NCBI RefSeq assembly: GCF_028858725.1
Contig: NC_084763.1
Location: 48,492,152-48,556,151, forward strand
Direction of reading: 5' to 3'
DNA from: Colius striatus
Lineage: Eukaryota; Chordata; Aves; Coliiformes; Coliidae
DNA length: 64,000 nucleotides
The notes beneath the pieces were generated by a model. The model ran no database searches. It worked only from the letters and a program-made list of their open reading frames with translations, and was not told where the DNA came from. Shown here piece by piece: positions 1 to 14,060 of this stretch. The stretch's first letter is position 1. Every line of letters begins with the position of its first letter. Both the position numbers and the translations under genes were made by a program.

Positions 1-688
1 GGCTACTTAACAGGAACACTTCATTTTCATGCAGTCCCCAGCCTTACTATTCCAACGTCAACTCATGAAAAGTCCGCATTTCTTTCCTGATTCCTGACAT
101 CTTAGTAATTGTACTGCCTTATAATTCTAAGAAAATTAGCAGAGCAGTAAATGCTTTCATGTTAAATAGGAACACAGAATGTCTATAAAGCAATAATCAT
201 TAGATTCTATTCCTGTAACCTGAGATTTGTTGTTCATGCTGTCAGCTTTAGAAGGTGTGGTGAGGGCGAGGTGATAGAACAAAACAATCTAAAAAATCCT
301 TATTTTGTAATATGGTACTTACTGTCTCTGATGGTTGGAGCTAAGACCGTTTATAGGATAACATCTCCCCAGGTATTCATCCTGGACCTGAGAGTCTTTA
401 TTTTTTTTTAACTATTCTAGCAGCTTGTAATTTTTTTATACATCTGAATGTACTTGTTTCTATTATTTCAATGTTAAAAGTACTTCCCACTTCTCCTCTT
501 GCAATTTTCCCATGCCACCCCTTATGGTTTTGACTGCGATGTCATCTGTTGGTTATGTCATCAAGGACTTCAAGTAAAAGACATCTTTTATTCATGCCAT
601 ATAGTGTTTATCACTATAGTATCCTAAAACATTGACATTTCTAGTTTTCCTTGAATGTTTCAGAATGATTTTATCCTTTTTTATCCAG

Positions 689-749
689 GGTTATGCAGGA
701 CAGACGGGAACAAGCAAGGCAAGATTTAAAGGGTTTGGAAGAGACTGTG
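689..749 (+). CDS. KIF5B: KIF5B coding exon (stalk coiled coil)
   Basis: This 61 bp exon follows an AG acceptor at 687-688 and precedes a GTAAGA donor at 750. It reads (T)VMQDRREQARQDLKGLEETV, with the first codon split (one base here). The sequence is heptad-like and charged, part of the distal stalk coiled coil near the region reported to bind kinesin light chains. Bases 1-688 upstream are intron; I could not find the preceding KIF5B exon in them. Confidence 0.96.
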
Positions 750-852
750 GTAAGATAATCAGAATATATTCCAAAGCAAGTGTCAGCACTTGCTGCTTTT
801 TTTTTATTAGATTTTTTTCCTTTCTTTTTTAATTCCTTGTCCTCAACCATAG

Positions 853-948
<96 letters not shown>

Positions 949-1028
949 TGATGTTTCTGAGAATGCTACATAAATCTCAGTTTAGAACCAAGTAACTAAT
1001 TGATTTTGATGCAATGAAATTTTTCTGA

Positions 1029-1211
<183 letters not shown>

Positions 1212-1560
1212 TGAGGCTTAATTTCAAGCTTTAATTAAAAACAGACTGCTTAAGGAGCATTATTATAGAAGTGATTGAATGCATATTAGTTGTAAGAGTA
1301 ATTATAAATCAGTTATTTTATATCTTGTTTGTCTCTTGATATAAAACAATAGGCTAAAGCTTTCCTGTAAACCTTGTGAATCTCTATTTTAAGTACTTGT
1401 GACTATGTAGTTTACTCTTTCAGTAAACTGGAAAAGTTCCAAGTTAGTGTTTAGAGTTAGTAATCTATCTAGGTGATGCTGTCCTGTCACTGACTGAAGA
1501 ATGTAGATATTTGGTGCCTGTGTTGGGTAGCAGGTTCTTCCACAGTAACTGATTTTCAAA

Positions 1561-1662
1561 TCACAGAATCACAGACTCTTACGGGTTGGAAGTGACCTTG
1601 AAAGATCATCTAGTCCAACCCCTCTGCCAGAGCAGGACCTCCTAGAGTAGGTATTGATGAAC
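1561..1662 (-). mobile_element. CR1 LINE 3'-end fragment (antisense)
   Basis: The segment reads, in reverse complement, as the conserved CR1 3' end: TTGGACTAGATGATCTTTC, then CAAGGTCACTTCCAACCC and a terminal ATTCTGTGA-type tail (TCACAGAATCACAGA on the + strand). About 100 bp remain. It lies in the KIF5B intron 1206-1798, antisense to the gene, ending about 140 bp before the next exon. Confidence 0.88.
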
Positions 1663-1798
1663 CACTAGATTTACTAAAAGACTAAGCAGAGATAATACAG
1701 TAGCCCTACTGCTTTGCCAGTTTAGGAGCAGGAGGATGTTTGGTTGGCTTTCCCTATGAAAAGAGATGCCAAGAAAATAATCTATTCTGCTTTCGTAG

Positions 1799-2017
<219 letters not shown>

Positions 2018-2178
2018 TAGTGAGGAATCCCTTTGCCCGCTCAAGCTTCATCTGCCTCCTGATTTACTTATTTTTTTATATATTTTTATATTGTGTATCT
2101 TTCAACCCTGGTTGGAGCTGCATCCATGTACATGATGTATTTTCTATCATGACTTACAGTTTGGTTGATAGACTGTAA

Positions 2179-2193
2179 GTGTGTGTGTGTGTG
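2179..2193 (+). repeat. Short (GT)n microsatellite
   Basis: About seven and a half GT units lie in the KIF5B intron 2016-3815, short enough to be weakly polymorphic at best. The rest of that 1.8 kb intron shows nothing recognisable to me. Confidence 0.8.
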
Positions 2194-3793
2194 ATGGTAT
2201 ATGGTGGTTTGTAGTTCTTTATTTATTCTAAAAAGTCTCCTCCTGGTAGCTGGGTTTTTGTACGTGCTGGGAAAGGCTTACCAACCTAAAATGCTAGCCT
2301 GAATATGTGTTCCAGTTCCTAGAACAATACACTGAATGCAAGACTGAAGTCTGTAACATTGTTCCAGTTCCATTTCCATCTTTAAGTAGGCATTCAAAGC
2401 AAGGAGAGAGGTTAAGCCATCACCTTAAACACTACTGCCAAAATTGTTTCGCTGTCCCTTGATCTTGTAGTGGAGAGGGCCAGACAGAAACCCACAACTC
2501 ACATCCTGTCCTCCTAACTAGCTTTTTGGTTCTTAGTTGCAAAACACTTGGTACTCCATAGTCCTACTTAGGGGAAAAGATTGGAGAAAAGAGAAATCTG
2601 TAGTAGCTAGGAGTGTTTCTTGCTGTGTAGTGGTCATATTCCCTTGGTCCTCCACCTGCCATTACGCTGAGAGCCAAGAGGGTATGTGACCTGTGGAAGA
2701 CTTAACTCCTCCTATTACATTATTCTTGTAGAACATTTCTGCTTCTTGTAGAAGTAACTATGTGTACCAGCCTTTTTGTTGTCCTGTGTCTTATGTCACG
2801 TCTTCATTTCTCTTAATTGCTAATGCAGCTGAAAGAAGCATTGCAGTTAAACTTTGCTCATACTCTGTAGGTCTGCAAAGAGCTGCTTCAGAACAAAGTT
2901 ATTGGTTTTTTTCTTTGTCACTTCGAGAGGCTGCTTGAAGACAGGTGTTTTCCTGTCTAATCTTTCAAGTGATCTCCAAGAAAACAGAGTTCTCTAGTGA
3001 GCTTACCACAGGTATAAAGCCTCTTGCTGGATGAATTAGTCAGGTCTTACCAGAGATCAGCTTCCTATAAGGCAGGAATTGAGAAGTGTTTCTTTGCAGT
3101 TGCTACCTGTAGGTGCTTTATATTGGGTCTTACCTGATGAAACTTTAAATGCTTCTGTTTAATATTACAGAACTCTGTAAAGCGATAGCATTGGACATGT
3201 CTTGTTAAGAGGTAGTGCAAAACTGATTGAAAACGTAGTTTGTTCATCAAAATGTATGCAGCTTGTGATTTATGTGTCAAAACTACTAGTTTTGAATTCA
3301 GAAACTAAGCAACTTTTATTTTTATATGGTGGTAAGAAGTTGATGAAGCAATGTTGTCTGTGGAGTAGTGGATGTGCAGAGGGGAGTAATTAGTGGCTTA
3401 TGAATACAATATGAATAGGAAATAAAGCAGGGTATAATAATTCCTTAAAGGAACATAACCTGAAACTTTGTCTCTTGATATCTTATTTGAGTTCTTAGTG
3501 CCAAGAAATAGGACTCTGGGGGAACTACATTAGGTGGGACAGATAATACATATGAAGATAATCACTGTCAAAAGCTTTGCTGCCTTTAATTCTAATAGAG
3601 ACCATAAAAGCAGAACCTTGTCTATTTTTTCATGATTTGTTACAGTTAACATTAATCTCTTAGGTTCTCAGAAAACCATCTCTTAAACTTGGTTTCTTAA
3701 AGGACATTGTTTTCACTATTACATTTGGGATACTGTAAACTAAAGCATTCATAAATTTTAAATAATCAAAGGTAAAATGGCATATAATTCTAA

Positions 3794-7160
<3,367 letters not shown>

Positions 7161-7167
7161 TTGCTGA
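7161..7167 (+). CDS. KIF5B: KIF5B last codons (if the 3949 donor is used)
   Basis: An acceptor TTTACAG ends at 7160. Joining GT (3947-3948) to T at 7161 gives Val, followed by TGC (Cys) and TGA (7165-7167). The stop would therefore sit 7 nt into the terminal exon, a normal arrangement that avoids nonsense-mediated decay. The alternative is that the terminal exon is entirely untranslated. This assignment is inference from splice-site quality. Confidence 0.6.
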
Positions 7168-8306
7168 GAAGTAAATGAAGCCCGAGGAGGACTGGATACT
7201 GTGTAGAGGGAGTCATTCCATGACAATAAACTTTCCCTTTGGGGACTGTAGGATTATTTTTTGAATATGTACAAATTATACCTGGCCTGTACAGCTCTTC
7301 CCCCTTCTACAAATTCTGCTAACTGATTCCCAAAAAAACCCCAAACTAGAGTGCAATTTTGACGTCTCAAAAAATGACATGTTAAAGTGTAGCTCTGCTC
7401 ATTACACAGTTTGTCTTTCATGTCTTAAATTTAGTCTGCACTGTGCCAAGCTGAATGTATGTTGAGAAAAATCTTAGTTCAAATTTTCTAGCTTAATTTG
7501 TGTACATCTTATTGTCTTAGGGAATGTGCAACAGTGTTTAAGTATACTTTCATTTTTCTCACTTCATGTAACACTACGTGTCCCACTGAATTAGAACGGC
7601 ACTCTACGTGACAGTTTTCTTTTGGAATGCTACACAGAGCATTGAAACTAAATTTATTTGTACAGTGTAAGAATACTGAAGTGTGCTTATGACAGCTGCC
7701 ATAAGGCATAACTGTGACACCACAGAACTTAAAGAGTTCAATATGAACAAGGCTGTTTAACTGTTATCTGATTAAATGCCCGTTTATCGGGTAATTTAGG
7801 ATTAAATATTGTACAGTAATAAGAGAAAACCTAAGTTTACAAAAAAAAAGACTTTGGCAATGGACTATCCCATCTGTCCTGTTCCTGATTCTACACACAG
7901 TACAGTCTGGTGGAGTGAAATCATTCTGCTTCATTCTGATGACACTGTCTGCCCATTTGTCTGTATCTGTGACGGTTCATTTTTGCTGTTTTAATAGCAA
8001 AATGAGCGCAATCTGAAATTTAACTTGATGTTCCACTACATATACAGTACTGGAATTCTTGGCTAAAATTTTAACTTTCGATTAAAATAAGTTTTTTTCG
8101 GCACCTGGCCAATGGATTCAGACATGCTAATAAAGGATGCAGCTTTTTAAAACTTGATGTATCTGGATATCCCAGAATCATGTGTTTAAAATAAAATAAT
8201 AAAATCAAGTACCCTTGAGTACCCGGAATTGTATTTGTAATCCCTTTGTAAGTAGGTATATGACATGTCCCAAGTAGTAGGTGTTGAATATTTTTCTTCT
8301 CTTTGC

Positions 8307-8312
8307 AATAAA
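8307..8312 (+). terminator. KIF5B: Candidate proximal poly(A) signal of KIF5B
   Basis: AATAAA is followed about 35-70 bases later by a G/U-rich stretch (around 8344-8375, GGGGTGGGGTGGGTGACG then TTTGTTTTTG), the expected downstream element for cleavage. Two clustered AATAAA hexamers at 8190 and 8198 lie just upstream without such an element. Confidence 0.55.
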
Positions 8313-9713
8313 GACCTGTAAAGTGGCTAACAAAATGAAACAGGAGGGGTGGGGTGGGTGACGTTTGTTTTTGAGCTCTGGTACTCCCACTGAGCTGAAC
8401 CTGGGTTAGAATTTTATAGTGTAATTTTGCCTAACTTATTCATAGGGTTTAGCCACTATACATTTTAGAACAGCCTTCTTCTGGATAGAGGTTAGTTACC
8501 AGGTCTTTGAGAAAGAAGGAACTTAATATTACTGAAAGAATTGAGTGAGCTTTCCAGGCCCAGTTGGTACCACAGTGTGCTGGCTCGAATATTTTGCAGG
8601 GTATTCACCAGTTATTGTGGAAACAGCAGAGTATGACTATTCAGACAGCAAATCACTTTCAACTTTTATAAATAGACACAATATTTATATTATGGAGTGT
8701 AGTCAGATTTTAGACCTTGAACCACTTTTTTCTATATCTACAGTAGTCTGAATTTTCAGTAGTTTGATTTTTAAAGGTTGGGTATATCAGTCAGAAATCT
8801 CACTACTTAGGAGTTTTCAGCTTTTAAGAACATTTTGTTCATTCAGGCTGCCAAACACTCCAAACTTGCGGTTGTTTTAAAGTACAATTAAAGACAACAT
8901 AGTGAGGAAGGAAAAATAAAGGAACAGCAAACTATTGTGAATGAAATTTCCCATAATGGAAACAGCACCGTTAGTTTTGTTTCTCAATATTACTACAGGG
9001 TTTCAGACCTTCATTTGTTAATATGCAATCATAAAAACAAAAAACCCACGTTCTTTAAAGTACATACAAGTGAAGCAGGATTTTTTTCCTCATGCCTGTG
9101 AATGGGGGTTTCATTCCTGTAGGTAATGGTGATGGGTTTTGGTGCTGAAAATTGCTGTGGATTTTTTTGTTTTGTTTTAAAGTAACTAGCTTGTAACTCA
9201 GTGTCCGTCACCTTTTGTATTTAAACTTTTCTTTTTTTATTTTGAACCTTCTATGAAGTTTACCAAGAACTGCCTCTTAAAATGTAAAAAGCAAACAAAA
9301 CAAAAACACAACTCTTTTCTGGTTTGGCTGTCATAGGTTAGCCAGACAGGACAATTACTGGGTTTTGTAAATGAAAACATTCAGCCTTTACGGGGAATGT
9401 CCAACACTGCTGTTTCAACTCGCAGTCTTTGAATGGTTCTTATTTTTATGTTCCCCTAGATCATATTTTTTAAAAGATGGTTTAGGATAGGAACTTGGTG
9501 AAATAGTATTTATTTCTCGTGAACAACTAAATTATTTACATAACTTAAATGCTGACTCACTGCTGTGTGTAACTCTAAATTGGACATGATGACAAGTCTA
9601 CCTGTGGAATATGATTTAACCTCAGTATGCTTAAGATGTATTAAAACAATTGGTTTGGGGAAGATGCCATATAGTTTTAACTTACCTGCATGCTGTAAAT
9701 GTATTTGTGTTTA

Positions 9714-9719
9714 AATAAA
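9714..9719 (+). terminator. KIF5B: Candidate distal poly(A) signal of KIF5B
   Basis: AATAAA in the context TTTAAATAAAGAG is followed by U-rich sequence from about 9760. It is the last canonical hexamer before the character of the sequence changes, and it gives a 3' UTR of roughly 2.6 kb, close to what I recall for mammalian KIF5B. Confidence 0.55.
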
Positions 9720-9740
9720 GAGAAGAAAAATCTTTGAACT

Positions 9741-11270
9741 TCGTGCATTGATTCAGTCTCTACATCTCTTTGTTAACTTGGCTCCGTATAATCTGTGGAG
9801 CCATAGGTAATATGTAGTCTTTCACTACACACAAGTATGAATACTCAAATCTTAGTCTTCAAATACTGTTCAAGATAGAAAAAAACCATACAAACGACAA
9901 AACCACAAACCAACCTAAAAGAACAAACCCAACCTCCAACAGTTGATGCTTGTGAAAACTCTCAGAGATTGAGTACAGGCACAAGCATATCAGAATTTGA
10001 ACCCCTGGGCTCTGGGATTGCTTTAGTCTCTTTCAAAGGCATACACCATCTCTAGTTCATAAATGTGTTAACCTTTTTTTTAGTGGTTTCTCTTGTGTAT
10101 GTTTCAGTTTGCATGTGGGTCTTTAAGAACAAAAAAAACTTCCACCTTATCTCTCTTGGATACAGTAAGTGACACACTTGGAAGAATTCTCCCAGGGCGT
10201 AGGGTGCAGACACAGGCATCCTTTCCCTTAAAGGAACAGTTGCCTCTTTTGCTCAGAGTTTTGATCTGAGTTCAGCTGCTTTTGAAAAACAGACCTGAAA
10301 AACAAACCCTGAAACCTGCACCACCAAACCCAACCCTCCCCTCCTGAAGCCATGTCTTGTGAAGCTATTTCTTAGCTGTAATTGGGAGTTAAATTTTGTA
10401 AGGTTACTGCTATATCCTATTCATCAAGGTTTTGGGGTTTTTTTTCCAAATGTTGCATTCCAGAGTAGCTGGTCAGGTTAGAGTCAGCTAGACTGTCTTC
10501 TTCCAGGAGCAGAAGGAAATATAACCACTGGAGGAGACTTCCTTAGCTGAGGCACTGGCAAGGGAGGAAGCATAGATGCCCTTGCATTCCACCCTTATTC
10601 TTGGAATGGAACTTTAAATAGCTTAGAAGGTGATTGAAGGTTTGGGCACATAATGTGTACTTGATTTAGTTCATGAACAACTTAAAGTCTAATTTAAAAG
10701 GCTTTCTAAGATGACAATGCATTTCTCTCTTATGGGATGCATGAAGAATGGGTGCCCGTTTGCAGTGGTTCAGCGGGAAATGAGAGATGCTGAAAACTAC
10801 TTCTGTAGCACCTGCTGCCTACTGTATTTTCAGCCTGAGCTGTAGCTGCTTGTGCTTTATGGATGCTGGGTTAGCCACTGAAGGAGAGAAGTGAAATGGA
10901 GTTCTGTTCTGCCAGTCTGACACAACAAATTGTTGGTCTAGTTCAGACCAAGAGCTCATCTAAATACATCTGTTTCCTGAGGTGCCAGATGTATCGGTTG
11001 CCCAGAATATGTCAATCATGACTCCTCAGTAGCCTTTCTGTAAATGTCTTACCTTGGGGGCTTTCCTGAATATGGTGTCAATTTCTGTATGGTGGTGCTC
11101 GGTTCTCCTTTCAGTCACATGCTTGGATAGTCTTTAAAATCCATGTCAACTTGTTTTGGTTGAAAAAGAATTTCCATGAGTTACCACTTCATGAACCTCT
11201 TTTTTTTTAAATTGGCTTCTGGTGACCTGGTGGCCCTTTCCAACATTTCTGTGCCATGCAGACTTTTGTA
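9741..11270. other. Intergenic, no gene seen
   Basis: Single-copy-looking sequence downstream of KIF5B. It includes a strand-biased A/C-rich patch (about 9875-9945) and several poly(T)/poly(A) runs. No open frame here has gene-like features. Confidence 0.6.
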
Positions 11271-11275
11271 GTCTC

Positions 11276-11431
11276 CTTTCCTTTCCTTTCCTTTCCTTTC
11301 CTTTCCTTTCCTTTCCTTTCCTTTCCTTTCCTTTCCTTTCCTTTCCTTTCCTTTCCTTTCCTTTCCTTTCCTTTCCTTTCCTTTCCTTTCCTTCCCTTCC
11401 CTTCCCCTTTCCCGTTCCCTTTCCTCTCCCC
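11276..11431 (+). repeat. (CTTTC)n pentanucleotide microsatellite
   Basis: Twenty-three perfect CTTTC units occupy 11276-11390, followed by about 40 bp of degenerate CTTCC/CCCTTT pyrimidine sequence. The + strand is pure pyrimidine across the whole tract. Frames through it give Ser-Phe-Pro-Phe-Leu repeats that are only translations of the microsatellite. Confidence 0.98.
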
Positions 11432-13839
11432 CTTAAGACTAATCTTCCTTTCCCAGTAATCTGTAACAGTTGACTCTGCTTTTTCTGAGTGCTATTGAAC
11501 TGATGGGGTTTTTTTATGGAGCAGTCTGGTTATGTGAGGCTGCAATCATCTTCTGAATAATTCTCTCAGAAGAAGATTTCACTACATTTATAGAGCTTTG
11601 ATATATAAATATATATTTAAAGAAAGCATAAGGGAGGTCTAAATTTAAGTCTGCCAGTAATGTAAAAAAAAATCTCAGAAGGAAGAAGTTGCATCTCTAA
11701 AGCTGCTCAATAATGAGCTAATCTGATGCTATAAAATATTTCATAGTGTATCCTATTAAGGGAAGATGGCTCAGTCACAACAGTGAAGTGCTCACTATGA
11801 ATACATCTGTCTCTCTACTAGGGGATGACCACCTCAAACCCTTTTAATTGCAAACAAAGACTAAGAGATGGTCAAAAAGAAAAGTAAAACTCTCACTCTG
11901 AAATGTCTTATGAGCAATGGCATGAGCTGAAATTACTTCAGAAATGAAGAAAAAAATATTACTGTGTCTCTGACAAGGAAAACCTGCTGTTACCTGCACT
12001 GATAACCCACAAGCTGACAAGGAAATAATTGACACAAGAAGTTTGTTCTGTTGGCTGGCTTGGGCTGTCTTCTCTCTTGAATGTGCCAAGTTGTAACACT
12101 GATTTAGGAAGTGTCAAAATGCATCACTATATTTAACATGTGCTATATGCAAAACTGTCTCTAGGCATTTAGGTACGTGATAAAACCTCGCTAAACGACA
12201 GAGAAGACATGTCTGGAAGATGGTTATTGAAGACTGATGGGTACATCAGAATTTTTTTCCTGTGGAGTTTTTTGATGATGAATTTTCCTACAGGAATTCC
12301 CTACAGGACTGTTCATCACTTAAACAATCCTTGCTGGGGGGAATGCCAAGTGAAGTGGGACTGTGCAGGGAGAGTAATGTGAGCTGCTAACTCTTTTTTG
12401 TGTTTCATTAGGGAGGTTGAAGGTGCAGATGGTATCAGCTAGGCTATTCAGTGTAGTGGGGACAGGAAGCTTTACCTGAAGAGGAAAACTACAATGCGAA
12501 AGAAAAGAAGAAAAAAATACATGAAAATGAGACTATTGTCATAGAGCATATTTAGCTTATTTAACTTTGAAAAGGAAAATAAGAGGCCCATGACTGTAAA
12601 TGGAAAAGCAGGTGTTGCATAGCATGATGTGGCATATCTGCATACCAGATGCAGCAGCTTACTCCCTGTAGAGTCCCTTGTTACACAGCATAGGCATACC
12701 AGAATTGTTGAATGGAGCTAAATCCATCAACTGTCTCCACCTAAGGTACCAAGGGAAATGTTGACACATAGCTCCAGCAAGTAAGGAGAGCAGCATAATC
12801 CACATTCTCCACATTCCTAAATCCACAAAAGTGGGTGTGGAAATGACTCAGAGGTGCCCCCAGGTGTGTGTTTCAGTGAGTTATTTTCACAGTGTCTGTT
12901 TTGAGTAATAAGGAGGCCCTGTCCTGTTCTGAATGTCAGCTCCATTTGTTTGCTGCAGTTGGAGACAAATACACTTCACAGCTGATAACACCATTTTGGG
13001 GATACCTGAGAAGCCACTTGTTGTTCAGGAAATGCCTGATTAAGCTTTTGTCACCAGCAGCATTAAAAAGTGTGTTGAAAAGTAAATTAGCTCAGCAAAA
13101 GTGTCAATGTCTTATCAATAGCTCCAGCTCTGATCAGCTTGGGGATGTTATGCTGCTGACAGGCGTTTTACATGATCACTCAGCATCCTAAGTAACGTGC
13201 AGGTAATCCTTTTGTGTGAATGACTTGTCCCTGTGCTGTAGGAAGGGAGGAGCTGCCTGCTTTTCCTGAAAGAAAGGTGTATTCCTGCTCCTACAGGTCT
13301 GATTTCCTCTGTGAGGCCCCGTGCCACAGAGCCATGTAACAGGAGAGGAGCTGAAACGCAGATCCTCCAGCAGAAGAAATACAGGCTGGGCTGCAGAGTG
13401 AGACAAGTTTCAAGTTTGATGTGTAACACTTTCCAGGTCTGACAATAAACAATGAAGAGTTCATCCTCTGTCGTGGCTGAGGTCTTTCTTGGTGCCCAGG
13501 AGAGGGCTATTTAGTTGATGAGCCTACAAGGTCATGATGAAGTGTGAGCCACGCTTGGGGCAGGAAAAACTGCTTGGGACAGGAAAAACATAATTGCCCG
13601 TCTGGAGTTAAAATTCCATCAAGAAATTTTAGCAGAGCTAGTTATTAACAACCAGACACTAACCAACCCTGTGCAAGCCCTTGCTGTGATTATGTTGAGA
13701 CCCCACGGGTGCGAAGGAGAAAGGCATGGGATCCCTCAGGGGAGCAGGGATCTTGCACATCGGAAACCGTTGTCCCAGGATTCAGCTGCTGAGGCTGAGG
13801 GATTCCCAAAGCCCTGCTGTGTCCCGTGGCTGAGGCCTC
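11432..13839. other. Intergenic, no gene seen
   Basis: No coding exon, RNA gene or named repeat can be supported. Short frames such as 12892-13191 lack splice context or recognisable motifs. Confidence 0.6.
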
Positions 13840-14060
13840 TTGCCCAACGCTCCGCTGCAGCCGCGGTTTGGCGGCCAGGCCGCGGGCCCGTCGGAAGCCG
13901 AGGCGCGGGCAGGCGGCGCCAGGGGGCGGCGTGGCGCCGCGGGGCCGAGCGGCGGGGCGCGCCGCGGCCTCACACCGCCGCGGCCTGAGGCGCGCTGCCG
14001 TCCCTGACGGGCGGCCGTCCATCGGCTGCGTTTGGCAGCCGGGGGCTCCCGAGCCTCGCC
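13840..14060. promoter_or_regulatory. Orphan CpG island
   Basis: A compact, very GC-rich block dense in CpG (for example GGCGCGCCGCGGCC-type runs at 13950-13985), sharply distinct from the AT-rich flanks. GC stays moderately high to about 14,530. It lies about 4 kb beyond the distal KIF5B poly(A) signal and 25 kb from the ARHGAP12 island, and matches no known first exon I can identify. CpG density in a vertebrate genome usually marks an unmethylated promoter or regulatory element. Frames on both strands are open only because GC-rich DNA lacks stops. Confidence 0.7.

Larger units (their letters stand above)
7168..9740 (+). other. KIF5B: KIF5B 3' UTR
   Basis: The sequence from 7161 onward resembles the mammalian KIF5B 3' UTR as I remember it: a block around 7269-7295 (ATTATACCTGGCCTGTACAG), a block around 7402-7455 (CACAGTTTGTCTT.. 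CTTAAATTTAGTCT.. CTGTGCCAAGCTGA) and GATGTATCTGGATA near 8155. It is AT-rich with many short U-runs. Candidate poly(A) signals occur at 8129, 8190, 8198, 8307, 8915 and 9714. The right boundary is set by the last signal and is approximate. Short open frames inside it are not credible genes. Confidence 0.85.

Noticed and set aside
11222-11473. Ser-Phe-Pro-Phe-Leu repeat protein
   Set aside because: It is only the translation of the CTTTC microsatellite in overlapping frames.
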